DNA of 64,000 nucleotides. Source: Anaerolineaceae bacterium. GTDB taxonomy: Bacteria; Chloroflexota; Anaerolineae; Aggregatilineales; Phototrophicaceae. Below, piece after piece: positions 7,482-16,313 of this stretch. The DNA is taken from NCBI GenBank assembly GCA_026708325.1, contig JAPOVC010000018.1, positions 62,001-126,000 on the forward strand. Reading direction: 5' to 3'. The stretch's first letter is position 1, and every line of letters starts with the position of its first letter. The translations under genes and the position numbers were made by a program. The notes under the pieces were generated by a model. The model had not been told where the DNA came from. It was given only the letters and a program-made list of their open reading frames with translations, and searched no databases.

Positions 7482-7493
7482 GCGCTTCCTCGC

Positions 7494-8714
7494 TTACTGC
7501 AATGCGTTGGGCAAACGCCGCAACTGAATGGCCGCCCAGCCGGCGCCCCGGCCCAGCCAGTCCTTCAGGAATTTCGGCCGCAGCACCAGCGCCGTGATCA
7601 TCAGGGCATTGCCGGCCGAGATGCCGAAGAGCAGGGGCGGCGCGAAGGGCACCACCAGCCCGATTAGCACGAAGTAGAAGAGTGGCAGCAAAATGCCGGA
7701 AACGATCGTGAACCAGAGGGCGGCGCGCATGCCCGTCGCCGCCAGCGCCAGCAACAACACCAGGTTGAAGATGGCCGCCGTCGTCGGGTTGAACTGGCTC
7801 ACGATCAGCCAGATGACGACGAAATCGATGACGTTCAGGGTCAGGCCCACGACCGTCAGAATCACCAGCGCGCGGATGACCCAGGCCCAGTGCAACTGCC
7901 GTGCCACGACGCGGATGACCAGGCCCAGCAGCAGCAGACTCCAGGTGAACACCGCTGCCGCGCCGATGAAGAAGGACAGCGTGACAAACTCGTTGGTGAC
8001 CGGCGTGCCCACCAGGCGGTCCAGTGCGGCGAAGACGGCCACCACCGCCGCGACCAGGATCCCCTGGCGCAGCAGCGCGGGGGTGCTGCCCGCCACGTCG
8101 CCGGAGAGCAGTTCCGTTTGCAGCGGCGTGTGCCCGGTGTCGCCGACGGTCTTCACGCCGTTGTGCAGGGCGTGCATCAACAGGCCGAGGGCGCCGGCCG
8201 CGATAGCCAGGGAAAGAAACATGAAGAGGGTGAAGGCCACCAGCAGGGTCAGTTGCGTCATCTCGAAGGTCGCTTCACCCACGTGCAGCTGCACCACGCC
8301 GATCGAGGCGAAGTCGGCCAGCGGGTCGCCGGAAATGCGCAGGCCGGGGCCATCGGGCAGCAGGGCAAAGGCGGCGATGACGACCAGCAGCAGGATCAGC
8401 AGCGAACTGCTCAGCCACAGCCAGCCGCCGAGCACGCGGTCCGGGTCGTCTTCGGCTTCGTCATCCGCCGCTTCGTGGGCGTGCTCCTCCTCGCCCTCTT
8501 CCGGCTCGTGGGCGTGCGTATTCATCAGCGGGTCGAAGGCGCCCATGCCGTAGATGAAGCCGGCGGCCGCCAGCGCCGTGCCCAGCACGATGCCCAGCTG
8601 CGGCTCCATGTAGGGCTGCAGACTCTGCAGGTAGCGGATCACCACCAGGAGGCCCATACCGGCCAGAAAGCCGAGGATGCCCATCGGCAGCGCGCGGCCC
8701 GGTCCAGGTTGCAT
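7494..8714 (-). CDS. Multi-pass membrane protein of unknown function within the cox operon
   Basis: A 406-residue protein that I do not recognise. It has two N-terminal hydrophobic segments, then a His/Glu/Asp-rich loop (residues about 65-92: HAHEPEEGEEEHAHEAADD and onward), then about eight further membrane helices ending near PLLFGISAGNALMITALVL. The start is secure: AAGGAGG lies just upstream of the ATG. It sits between the two subunit III-like genes with gaps of 12 and 32 bases, so it is co-transcribed with the oxidase. The acidic, histidine-rich loop could bind copper or another metal, or act as an assembly factor; this is inference. It lacks the heme-copper histidine pattern of subunit I. 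Confidence 0.8.
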   Translation of the reverse strand: MQPGPGRALPMGILGFLAGMGLLVVIRYLQSLQPYMEPQLGIVLGTALAAAGFIYGMGAFDPLMNTHAHEPEEGEEEHAHEAADDEAEDDPDRVLGGWLWLSSSLLILLLVVIAAFALLPDGPGLRISGDPLADFASIGVVQLHVGEATFEMTQLTLLVAFTLFMFLSLAIAAGALGLLMHALHNGVKTVGDTGHTPLQTELLSGDVAGSTPALLRQGILVAAVVAVFAALDRLVGTPVTNEFVTLSFFIGAAAVFTWSLLLLGLVIRVVARQLHWAWVIRALVILTVVGLTLNVIDFVVIWLIVSQFNPTTAAIFNLVLLLALAATGMRAALWFTIVSGILLPLFYFVLIGLVVPFAPPLLFGISAGNALMITALVLRPKFLKDWLGRGAGWAAIQLRRLPNALQ

Positions 8715-8746
8715 TCACTCCTCCTTCAGCGGGGCAGCGGCCCGGC

Positions 8747-9313
8747 TCAGATCAGATACAAAACCGGGAAAAACAGGAGCCACGCGACCACGACGAAATA
8801 CCACAGGCTGGTCGCGCCCTCCGCCGGCCACAGGTTCTGCGCCGAGACGCGGCCGGCGTCTGCGCCCCGCGCAATCATACTCATAAACAGGCCGATTGCC
8901 AGCGCATGCAGCAGATGAAAGGCCGTCATCATGCGAAACACGTCGCTGTAAATGCCTGAGGTCGGAATGCTCAGCCACTCGTAAGCCATCACCAGCACGA
9001 AGAGCGCGCCGAGCCCCAGCGCTGCCCGCCACTGCCTGCGGAAGGCGGCCCGCCTGCCCGCCGCCAGATCCCGCGTCGCTGCCCGCGCCAGCCAGGCGCT
9101 GGCCAGCAGGCCCAGGGTCACCAGGCCAGGCAGCAGCGCGGAGGGCGAGCTCACGCCCGGCGGCGGCCAGCTGGGGTGGTTGCCGCGCAACTGCCAGTTA
9201 ACGATGACCAGGCAGACGAAGACCAGGATCCAGGAGATTTGAAAGATGGTCATTCCGGTGCGCCGGTTGCGTTGCTGCAGCAGCTCCGCGGGCGTCAGTG
9301 ACTCCTGAGACAT
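8747..9313 (-). CDS. Second heme-copper oxidase subunit III-like protein
   Basis: A 188-residue protein with five hydrophobic helices. It resembles subunit III at FRMMTAFHLLHALAIGLFM and the C-terminal SLWYFVVVAWLLFFPVLYLI, but is more divergent than the coxC product. The usual early subunit III glutamate region is not conserved. It directly follows coxA (10-base gap) and precedes the unknown membrane protein. It may form part of the oxidase complex, replace subunit III in a variant, or be a remnant of a second oxidase. Confidence 0.8.
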   Translation of the reverse strand: MSQESLTPAELLQQRNRRTGMTIFQISWILVFVCLVIVNWQLRGNHPSWPPPGVSSPSALLPGLVTLGLLASAWLARAATRDLAAGRRAAFRRQWRAALGLGALFVLVMAYEWLSIPTSGIYSDVFRMMTAFHLLHALAIGLFMSMIARGADAGRVSAQNLWPAEGATSLWYFVVVAWLLFFPVLYLI

Positions 9314-9323
9314 GGCCGTCCCG

Positions 9324-11000
9324 TCACGCCCCGGCGCTTTCCTCAGGCGCCGGGAAGCGCCGGTCGACCGCGTCGAGGTAGGCGCCGGACTCGTCGGAAC
9401 CGTAGCCGTAGGGGTCGTCGAAGGGCACCGGGTCGCCGCGGAAGTTCCAGGGCGGCGGCGGCGAGGTCGTGGCCCACTCCAGGGTCAGGGCGCGCCAGGG
9501 GTTGCCACCGACGCGTTCGCCATGGTTCAGGCTGCGCAGGATGTTATACATGAAAATCAGCGACGAGATGCCCAGCAGGAAGGCGGCGAGGCTGATGACG
9601 GTGTTGATGTTGGTGAACTGGGGATCGTACATGGCCACCCGCCGCGGCAGCCCGAGGGCGCCGGCGATGTGCTGCGGCACGAAGGTGAAGAAGGTGCCGA
9701 TATAGGTCGTCACAAAGTGCAGCTGGCCCAGACGCTCGTTCATGCGCCGTCCGGTCATCTTGGGGAACCAGTGGTAGATGCCGGAGAAGATCAGAAAGAC
9801 GCTGCCGCCAAAGAGCACGAAATGGAAGTGGCCGACCACGAAGTAGGTGTCGTGCAGGTGAATGTCGATCGGCACGGCCGCCAGGAAAATGCCGCCGATG
9901 CCGCCGAAGACGAAGAGCGTGATGAAGCCCAGGGCGAAGAGCATGGCCGCGGTGAAGCGGATCTTGCCGCCCCAGATCGTGCCCAGCCAGCTGAAAATCT
10001 TGATGCCCGTCGGCACGGCGATGATCATCGAGGTGATCATAAAGGGGATGCGCAGCGCCGGCTGCAGGCTGGTGAACATGTGGTGCGCCCAGACGGTGAA
10101 GCCCACCAGCGCGATCGACATGCTGGAGAGGCCGATGGCGCGGTAGCCGAAGACCGGCTTGCGCGCGTGTACCGCGAGCACCTCGGAGACCATGCCGAAG
10201 CCGGGCAGGATCATGATGTAGACGGCCGGGTGACTGTAAAACCAGAAAACGTTCTGCCACAGCAGGACGTCGCCGCCGCTGCCGGGGTCAAAGAAGCTGG
10301 TGCCGGCCGTGCGATCGAGGATCAGCAGGGTCAGGCCGCCGGTGAGGAAGGGCGTCGCCAGCACCTGGATGATGGCCGTCGCCAGCACTGCCCACACGAA
10401 GAGCGGCATCTTCCAGAGGGTCATGCCCTCCGGACGCATGTTGCGGATGGTGACCACAAAATTGATGGCGCCGAGGATGGAGGACACGCCCAGCAAATGC
10501 AGCGACATGGCCCACATCGTCTGCCCGTCCGGGCTGAACAGCGTGCTCAGCGGCGGATAGGCGGTCCAGCCGGCTTCCGGCGGGCCCACCAGCCAGCCGG
10601 CGATCATCAGCAGGCCCGCCGGCGGGATCAGCCAGAAGGCGAAGGCGTTCAGCCAGGGGAAGGCCATGTCCTTGGCGCCCAGCATCAGGGGCACCAGGTA
10701 ATTGCCGAAGCCGGCCATCATCGGGATGATCCACAGGAAGATCATCACCGAGCCGTGAATCGTCATCAGGGCGTTGTATTGCGTGCCGTCCGCCATCAGG
10801 TCCAGCGCGGGCGTCAGCAACTCCCAGCGGATGAGCATGGCCATCGTGCCGCCCACGATGAAGAAGAAGAGCGACGAGGCCATGTACTGCAGGCCGATGA
10901 CCTTGTGATCCAGAGACCAGCGCAGCAGGTCGGCGGCGCGAATGGCCGCGCCCTCCGCGCTGCGGGTACCGAGGCCGGGAGTGGCGGTTATGGTGGCCAT
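9324..11000 (-). CDS. coxA: Cytochrome c oxidase subunit I (A2-type)
   Basis: The 558-residue catalytic subunit, with twelve helices expected. Heme and copper ligands are visible: H in MTIHGSVMIF (low-spin heme), HPAVY (CuB His and cross-linked Tyr), the WAHHMF histidine pair (CuB), and HDTYFVVGHFHFVL (high-spin and low-spin heme). Helix VI reads FWFYSHPAVY: the glutamate of A1 oxidases is absent and the YS pair typical of A2 enzymes is present. The D-channel entrance (AKDMAFPWLN) and the helix VIII lysine region (PTGIKIFSW) remain. The ATG has AAGGGGG upstream. It reduces O2 and pumps protons in the cytoplasmic membrane. Confidence 0.97.
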   Translation of the reverse strand: MATITATPGLGTRSAEGAAIRAADLLRWSLDHKVIGLQYMASSLFFFIVGGTMAMLIRWELLTPALDLMADGTQYNALMTIHGSVMIFLWIIPMMAGFGNYLVPLMLGAKDMAFPWLNAFAFWLIPPAGLLMIAGWLVGPPEAGWTAYPPLSTLFSPDGQTMWAMSLHLLGVSSILGAINFVVTIRNMRPEGMTLWKMPLFVWAVLATAIIQVLATPFLTGGLTLLILDRTAGTSFFDPGSGGDVLLWQNVFWFYSHPAVYIMILPGFGMVSEVLAVHARKPVFGYRAIGLSSMSIALVGFTVWAHHMFTSLQPALRIPFMITSMIIAVPTGIKIFSWLGTIWGGKIRFTAAMLFALGFITLFVFGGIGGIFLAAVPIDIHLHDTYFVVGHFHFVLFGGSVFLIFSGIYHWFPKMTGRRMNERLGQLHFVTTYIGTFFTFVPQHIAGALGLPRRVAMYDPQFTNINTVISLAAFLLGISSLIFMYNILRSLNHGERVGGNPWRALTLEWATTSPPPPWNFRGDPVPFDDPYGYGSDESGAYLDAVDRRFPAPEESAGA

Positions 11001-11010
11001 GGCGTCCCCC

Positions 11011-12168
11011 TTATCCCATTCCCATGTCTGTCATCATGTCGGGCAGCATGTCCACGTTGCAGGCGGACTCGCCGCTGGCGGTCAGCGTGCAGAGGTAGGC
11101 GACGATGTTCAGCGCCTCGTCCAGCGGCATGTAGTTGGCTTCTTCAGGGTCCTGGTACTGGTGTTGCGGCATGAGGTTGTCGTAACCCGGCACCAGGAAC
11201 TCGCCGGGGAAGAAGAGCGAACGCAGCAGATAGCGCTCGACTTCCATGCCCGGCACACGCGTGGCGGCGCGGTCGGCCACGCCGTCCAGGTTGGGCGCGA
11301 CGATGGCATCCCAGCCCAGGGCCTCCAGGGTGTGGCATCCGGCGCAGGCGTAGAGCCCGGCCACGCCACCGGCGGTCATCAACAGCTCGCCGCCCTCGGC
11401 CGGGTCATCCGGCGGGTTGAGGATGATGTAGGCCTCGTCGTCGAACCAGTCGAGGAAGCTGGCCTCGTCCTCGTGGACCACGATGCTGGCGTGCATGTCG
11501 CCGTGTCCGCTGCCGCAGAGTTCGGCGCAGACCACCGGATACTCGCCCGCCAGAATTGGCGTGAAACGCGCCTCGGTGCTGCGCCCGGCCAGCAGGTCCT
11601 GCTTGATGCGCATCGAGGGCACCCAGAAGGCATGGTTGACGTCGGCCGTCTCCAGGTGGAGGACGACCGGTTGCCCGACCCAGGTGTGCAGTACGGTCGA
11701 ATTGACCCGCTGCGTCTCGCCCGGGATGTCATAGGAGAAGGACCACAGGAAACGGGCGCCGCGCGCTTCCACCACCTGCGGGTTGTCCTGCGCCGTCGTG
11801 ATGTTGACCCACACCTGGAAGCTGATGATGCTCAGGATGACCACGGTGATCGACGGGATCAGCGTCCAGACGAATTCCAGCGTGCTGTTGCCGTGCATGG
11901 CGGCGCCGTCGCTGTCGTCGCCGGGTCGGGCGCGGAAGCGAATGACGGAATAGATGACGGCGCCCTGCACCAGCAGCCAGATGGACCCACCCAGGGCCAT
12001 CAGGATCTTGAAGAGTTCGTCCACCTGGACCGCCTCGGCGGAGGCCGCCGGCGGCAGCACCAGCGGCGTCGCCTCGGCGATGATCAGGCCGCCGACCACC
12101 AGCAGCACGAAGGCCACCAGGATCCAGACCACTGTCATCAGGCTGTTGGAGTTGTTGCCTGGGTTCAT
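11011..12168 (-). CDS. coxB: Cytochrome c oxidase subunit II with fused cytochrome c domain
   Basis: A 385-residue caa3-type subunit II. It has two N-terminal helices, a cupredoxin domain with the CuA motif CAELCGSGHGDMH plus the upstream histidine in NHAFWVPSM, and a C-terminal cytochrome c domain with CAGCH heme attachment and a likely axial Met in NLMPQHQY. The start at 12168 (MNPGNNSNS) is chosen because the only good promoter (-10 at 12233-12238) would start transcription near 12226; the longer frame starting at 12243 begins upstream of that. It is the first gene of the operon. Electrons enter at CuA or through the fused heme c. Confidence 0.96.
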   Translation of the reverse strand: MNPGNNSNSLMTVVWILVAFVLLVVGGLIIAEATPLVLPPAASAEAVQVDELFKILMALGGSIWLLVQGAVIYSVIRFRARPGDDSDGAAMHGNSTLEFVWTLIPSITVVILSIISFQVWVNITTAQDNPQVVEARGARFLWSFSYDIPGETQRVNSTVLHTWVGQPVVLHLETADVNHAFWVPSMRIKQDLLAGRSTEARFTPILAGEYPVVCAELCGSGHGDMHASIVVHEDEASFLDWFDDEAYIILNPPDDPAEGGELLMTAGGVAGLYACAGCHTLEALGWDAIVAPNLDGVADRAATRVPGMEVERYLLRSLFFPGEFLVPGYDNLMPQHQYQDPEEANYMPLDEALNIVAYLCTLTASGESACNVDMLPDMMTDMGMG

Positions 12169-12232
12169 GCGCTGCGGTCTCTCCGGGACGCCGCTCCCCC
12201 GCGCGCCCGCGGCGGGGCGGAGGGATTGTTCT

Positions 12233-12260
12233 ATATTACACAAGTTCTGCCGCTACGCAA
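12233..12260 (-). promoter_or_regulatory. Promoter of the cox operon (TTGCGT-N16-TAATAT)
   Basis: On the minus strand, -35 TTGCGT (12255-12260) and -10 TAATAT (12233-12238) are 16 bases apart. This implies a leader of about 58 bases before coxB at 12168. No other promoter is apparent within the seven-gene operon, whose gaps are at most 32 bases. Confidence 0.55.
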
Positions 12261-12332
12261 CGGGAAAGGGGAGCGGCGAGTTTGATGGATTTCAGAATTT
12301 TTTTGTGTCAGTACACGGATTGGGAAATGTTG

Positions 12333-12880
12333 TACGGGCGACTTGTCAAGTCGCCCGCCTGCGGACATGCTGACGAGGCGGGCGATGGGGTAAGGCTGCG
12401 GGGCGTTCGCCCGGGTTCTCGCCCTCACCCTAAATCCTTTCCCGCTCAGTCGCGGGAGCCCTTCCCTCAGGGAGAGGGACTTTAACCGCACAGGTCTTGC
12501 TCCAGTTATTCTCCCCCTCTCCCTGAGGGAAGGGATCCTGTCCCCCCCAAGACGGCAAAGGGTCTTTCAAAGGCTCGTTGGAGGAGGCAGGGAATCAAGT
12601 CTTTGTCGCCCTGTTTTTCTCCCCCTCTCCCTGAGGGAGAGGGGGTTGGGGGGTGAGGGCCGCCCTATGGCGTTCTGGCCCGCACTCACCCCTCAACCCT
12701 GTCCCACGTCCGACCTGTACCGCAGGGGCGCAATTCCATGTCGCCCGCCTGCGGACATGCCGATGAGGCGGGCGATCTGATAGATCGCCCCTGCACAGAT
12801 TGGGGGAATGGGGAATGTTGTACGGGCGACATATCATGTCGCCCGCGGGTACATCATGTCGCCCGCGGGCACAGCACGCC
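12333..12880. repeat. Composite intergenic repeat block between coxB and the enolase-family gene
   Basis: About 550 bases without a credible gene. Left part: GGGCGACTTGTCAAGTCGCCC (palindrome near 12338). Middle: inverted copies of the CCCTCTCCCTGAGGGAGAGGG element seen at 4964-5123 (CCCTCACCCTAAATCC near 12423, palindromes near 12466, 12512 and 12622). Right part: GGCGGGCGATCTGATAGATCGCCC near 12770, GGGCGACATATCATGTCGCCC near 12825, and two neighbouring copies of TCATGTCGCCCGCGGG. The block is the largest repeat cluster in the window and separates two minus-strand operons. Confidence 0.85.
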
Positions 12881-12909
12881 GTCCGGCGCATGCAGGGCGG
12901 CCTGTAGCG

Positions 12910-14004
12910 TCAATCGAATCGCCGCAACAAATCGTCCTCGACCTGCGTCAGCGCCCTTTCCACCTGCGCCAGTTGCACATGGCCGTCCTCAACCGGCAGG
13001 AGGCCCTCGTAGTGGTCCTCGATGCGCAGGTAAAAACTGCCCTCGACCGGGTAGGCGACGCCTTCGCGCGCGCCAAGAAGCAGGGCGTGCAGGCAGCCGA
13101 TCGTCGAGCCCGCCTGCGAGCCGACCATGATGCCCTTGCCCCGCGCCAGCGCCGCCGCTTCCATCGCCAGCGCCTCGCTGAAGCCGTTGCGCGCCGTCTT
13201 GATGTTGAGAATGTCGAAGCTGTCCTGGGCCAGTTCGCGCTCCAGTTCCGCCAGGCTGAAGGCCGAGTCGTCGGCGATCAGCGGCAGCGGGCTGTCGGCG
13301 CGCAGGGCCGCCCGTTCCTGCAATTGCGTCACCGGCAGGGGTTCCTCACACCAGAGCACGTCCAGCTGCGCCAGCGCCGCCAGCCGCGCCGGGGCATTTT
13401 CCGCGCTGAAACACTCGTTGACGTCGGCGTAAAGCGTCACCGCGTCGCCGACCATGTCGCGCAGTTCGCGCAGGGTACCCAGGTCGCGCGCGAAGGCCCG
13501 GCCCACCTTGACCTTCAGAACGCGTACGCCGGCGGCGACCGCCTCCTGCGCCTCCTGCAGCACGGCCTCGCGCTCGCCGCTGCTGACGATGCTGCTGACG
13601 CGAATGGTCGGCCGCGCGGCTTCGATCAAATGCGCCAGGGAGATGCCGCGCGAACGCGCCAGGGCGCCGTGCAGCGCCAGGTCCAGCGCGCCGCGGGCCG
13701 TGTGGTTGTTGCGGATGGCCGTCAGGGAGGCCTGCAGCCGCGCCAGGTCCCCGGGGTCCCGCAGCGGCTGACCAACCAGACGCGGCGCCAGTTCCTGCTC
13801 GATGATGGCGGCGATCGACTCGACCGTCTCGCCGTAGATGCCTGGCCGCGGCGGGGCCTCGGCGACGCCGCGCGCGCCGTCCGCCAGTTCGACGCCGACC
13901 AGCACGTGCGTCGGTTGCGCCAGGCTTTGGCCACGCCCCCAGTGCAGCGCGCGTTTCAGCCGCAGCGGATATGGCTGGATGAAGACCCGCCTTACCGTCG
14001 TCAT
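12910..14004 (-). CDS. Enolase-superfamily enzyme (mandelate racemase/muconate-lactonizing type)
   Basis: 364 residues with the MR/MLE barrel pattern. It has a KxK base motif (VLKVKVGRA, about 163-171), metal ligands in ADVNE, WCEEP and IADDS, and the second-side lysine in NIKTARNG. The N-terminal capping domain is present. This arrangement fits dipeptide epimerases, muconate cycloisomerases and related enzymes; specificity cannot be assigned. Its ATG overlaps the stop of the upstream P-loop gene (ATGA), so the two products are made together. The last gene of the trmO-gatA-P-loop-enolase set. Confidence 0.88.
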   Translation of the reverse strand: MTTVRRVFIQPYPLRLKRALHWGRGQSLAQPTHVLVGVELADGARGVAEAPPRPGIYGETVESIAAIIEQELAPRLVGQPLRDPGDLARLQASLTAIRNNHTARGALDLALHGALARSRGISLAHLIEAARPTIRVSSIVSSGEREAVLQEAQEAVAAGVRVLKVKVGRAFARDLGTLRELRDMVGDAVTLYADVNECFSAENAPARLAALAQLDVLWCEEPLPVTQLQERAALRADSPLPLIADDSAFSLAELERELAQDSFDILNIKTARNGFSEALAMEAAALARGKGIMVGSQAGSTIGCLHALLLGAREGVAYPVEGSFYLRIEDHYEGLLPVEDGHVQLAQVERALTQVEDDLLRRFD

Positions 14005-14819
14005 GGCGCTTCCCCGGCGAAGAAAAACTCGCCGACCGCGCGGGCCGCCCCTTCCGGCGTGAGTTCGTCCATGGCGAGGCAGCGATAGTTGGCGGCCTCG
14101 CCTCCCCAGGGGCGATCGCCGTAGTTGCGCGCCTCGGCGGCGGCGATGGCCAGGGCGCGGGCGCTGATCTTTCCGGCGGCCAGCAGTTGCCGCGCCGCTT
14201 CGCGCTGCGCCGCGGGCAGATGCCCCAGGTCGGCGTCACCCGTCGCCAGCGCGTCGAAGGCGTCGTCGCGGCCGCTCAGACGCTGCAGGCGCGTGAGCGG
14301 GTCCAGCCACAGTTCCGCGATGCGCCAGCGGGGATGGCGACGCAGGGCCTCGCCGATCTCGCGCGCGCCGCGCAGGCCTTCGTTGAGCAGCGCTGTCTCT
14401 CCGTCGTGGCGGTAATGCAACCAGCTGAAGGCCGTCGCCGAGCCGCCATGACAGATCTCCTGCGCGAAGAGCTGCGTCCAGCGAAAACGCTCGCTGCGGT
14501 CGCGCACCGGGGTGACGGCCGTCGCGCTGTAGACCTGGGCCGCCGGGATGATGATCAGGTCGGCCAGGTCGCGGCGCGCGGGCAGGTCGTCGCGATACTG
14601 CCAGCGCCCGGCGCTGCGCAGGGCCGCCAGCGTGGTGGACTTGCCGCTGCCGGTCAGGCCGCAGAGCATGCGCAGCGGCAGGTCGGCCAGGGGCGTGTAG
14701 CCTGCTGCAGGCGCCAGGCGCACCTTCGGCCAGCGTTCCTGCAGGCGCGCCCGCAGCCCGTCGCCCAGGCGCGGCCAGACCTCGTTGAGATAGAAGGTTC
14801 GGGCCGCGTCCGCGTCCAT
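14001..14819 (-). CDS. P-loop NTPase/kinase-like protein of unknown function
   Basis: 272 residues with a clear Walker A motif, CGLTGSGKSTTL (about 53-64), followed by a short strand-rich region and a helical C-terminal half. LADLIIIPAAQVYSA might carry the second strand of the nucleotide fold. I do not recognise the family. It starts five bases after the gatA stop and overlaps the enolase-type gene by four bases. A small-molecule kinase acting with the enolase-family enzyme is possible, but so is a nucleic-acid or tRNA role, given trmO and gatA upstream. Confidence 0.75.
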   Translation of the reverse strand: MDADAARTFYLNEVWPRLGDGLRARLQERWPKVRLAPAAGYTPLADLPLRMLCGLTGSGKSTTLAALRSAGRWQYRDDLPARRDLADLIIIPAAQVYSATAVTPVRDRSERFRWTQLFAQEICHGGSATAFSWLHYRHDGETALLNEGLRGAREIGEALRRHPRWRIAELWLDPLTRLQRLSGRDDAFDALATGDADLGHLPAAQREAARQLLAAGKISARALAIAAAEARNYGDRPWGGEAANYRCLAMDELTPEGAARAVGEFFFAGEAP

Positions 14820-14824
14820 GGCGC

Positions 14825-16294
14825 TCAGGCGTGCAGGGGAGGCCGCCGCTGCCAGTCAGTGGCCTGCTCGTAGGCGTGGCCGACGCGTAACGCCAGCGCC
14901 TCGCCGAGGGATGGCGCGATCAGCTGGAATCCGATCGGCAGGCCCTGGTCGTCGAAACCGCAGGGCAGGTTCAGGCCGACGATGCCGGCCAGGCTGGGCG
15001 GCAGGGTGAAAATGTCCTGCAGGTACATCTGCAGCGGGTCGTCGCTGTTCTCGCCGAGGCGGAAGGCGGTGGTCGGCGTCGTCGGCGCGGCGATCAGGTC
15101 GACCTCGCGGAAGGCCTCGTCGAAGTCGCGTTTGATCAGCGTGCGCACCGCCTGGGCCTTGCCGTACCAGGCGTCGTAGTAGCCCGCCGAGAGCACGTAG
15201 GTTCCAATCATGATGCGCCGCTTGACCTCCGCGCCGAAGCCCTCGCCGCGGGTGGCACGCCAGGTCGGCCACATGCCCTCGCGTTCGACGCGCTGGCCGT
15301 AGCGCACGCCGTCGTAGCGCGCCAGGTTGGCGCTGGCCTCCGCCGGCGCGATGATGTAGTAGGTCGCCACGCTGTGCTCGCTGTGCGGCAGGTCGACCGG
15401 GCGCAGCTCTGCCCCCAGCTCTTCGAGTTGCGCGATGGCGGCGCGCACGGCCCTCTCCACTTCCGGCTGCAGGCCCTCGCCGAAGTACGCCTCCGGGATG
15501 CCGACCTTCAGACCGCGAATGTCGCCGGTCAACGCCGCCAGGTAGTCCGGCACCTCCGCCGGCAGACTGGTCGCGTCGCGCGGGTCGTGGCCGGCGATGA
15601 CCTGCAGCAGACGCGCCAGGTCCTCCACGCTGCGCGCCATCGGACCCGGGCAGTCCAGCGACGAGCCGAAGGCGATCAGTCCGTGGCGCGAACAGCGGCC
15701 GTAGGAGGGCTTCAGCGCCGGAATGCCGCAGAAAGCGCCCGGCTGCCGGATGCTGCCGCCGGTATCGCTGCCCAGCGCCCCGGCCACCATGCCCGCCGCG
15801 ACGGCCGCCGCGCTGCCGCCGCTGCTGCCGCCGGGCACGCGCGCCAGGTCCCAGGGGTTGTGCGTGGGGAAGTAACCCGAATTGGCGGTTGTGGAGCCCA
15901 TGGCGAATTCGTCCATGTTGAGCTTGCCCGGGAAGACGGCGCCGGCCGCTTCCAGGCGTTCCACCACTGTGGCCGAAAAGGGCGGACGATAGCCGCGCAG
16001 GATATTGGAGCCGCAGGTGGTCTCGATTCCCCTGGTGGAAAAGACGTCCTTGATCCCCAGAGGGATGCCGGCCAGCGGCCCCGCTGTGCCGTCGCGATAT
16101 GCCTGGTCGGCGCGTTCGGCGGCCGCCAGCGCCAGCTCCGGCGTGAAGCTCAGCCAGGCCCGCAGCTGCGGGTCCATCGCTTCCGAGCGCTCGAGATACG
16201 CCTGCGTCAGCTCCACGGCGGAGAGCTGCCCTTCACGCAGCAACTTCAGCGTGTCGCCTGTGCCCAGGAAGGTGACGTCGGCCAGGTCGTCCAT
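14825..16294 (-). CDS. gatA: Asp-tRNA(Asn)/Glu-tRNA(Gln) amidotransferase subunit A
   Basis: A 489-residue amidase-signature protein. The Ser-cisSer-Lys triad is visible: K in GIPLGIKDVFSTRG, serines in PGGSSGGSAAAVA and GSDTGGSIRQPG. Length and C-terminal motifs (AAPTTPTTAFRLGE, MYLQDIFTLPPSLAGI) fit GatA better than generic amidases. With GatB and GatC, which are not in this window, it releases ammonia from glutamine to amidate Glu-tRNA(Gln) or Asp-tRNA(Asn). It lies 19 bases after trmO and five before the P-loop gene. No strong Shine-Dalgarno sequence precedes the ATG. Confidence 0.94.
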   Translation of the reverse strand: MDDLADVTFLGTGDTLKLLREGQLSAVELTQAYLERSEAMDPQLRAWLSFTPELALAAAERADQAYRDGTAGPLAGIPLGIKDVFSTRGIETTCGSNILRGYRPPFSATVVERLEAAGAVFPGKLNMDEFAMGSTTANSGYFPTHNPWDLARVPGGSSGGSAAAVAAGMVAGALGSDTGGSIRQPGAFCGIPALKPSYGRCSRHGLIAFGSSLDCPGPMARSVEDLARLLQVIAGHDPRDATSLPAEVPDYLAALTGDIRGLKVGIPEAYFGEGLQPEVERAVRAAIAQLEELGAELRPVDLPHSEHSVATYYIIAPAEASANLARYDGVRYGQRVEREGMWPTWRATRGEGFGAEVKRRIMIGTYVLSAGYYDAWYGKAQAVRTLIKRDFDEAFREVDLIAAPTTPTTAFRLGENSDDPLQMYLQDIFTLPPSLAGIVGLNLPCGFDDQGLPIGFQLIAPSLGEALALRVGHAYEQATDWQRRPPLHA

Positions 16295-16313
16295 CGTGAA
16301 CGCGGGCTGCGGG

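Noticed and set aside
9312-11174. A 620-codon plus-strand frame
   Set aside because: It is antisense to coxA, whose heme and copper ligands are all identifiable on the minus strand.
12169-12243. Longer N-terminus for coxB
   Set aside because: The extra 25 codons include the inferred -10 and transcript start, and the membrane helix follows normally from the ATG at 12168.
12720-12880. Possible CRISPR array from repeated TCATGTCGCCCGCGGG
   Set aside because: The repeats are palindromic, unevenly spaced and have no unique spacers or cas genes nearby.
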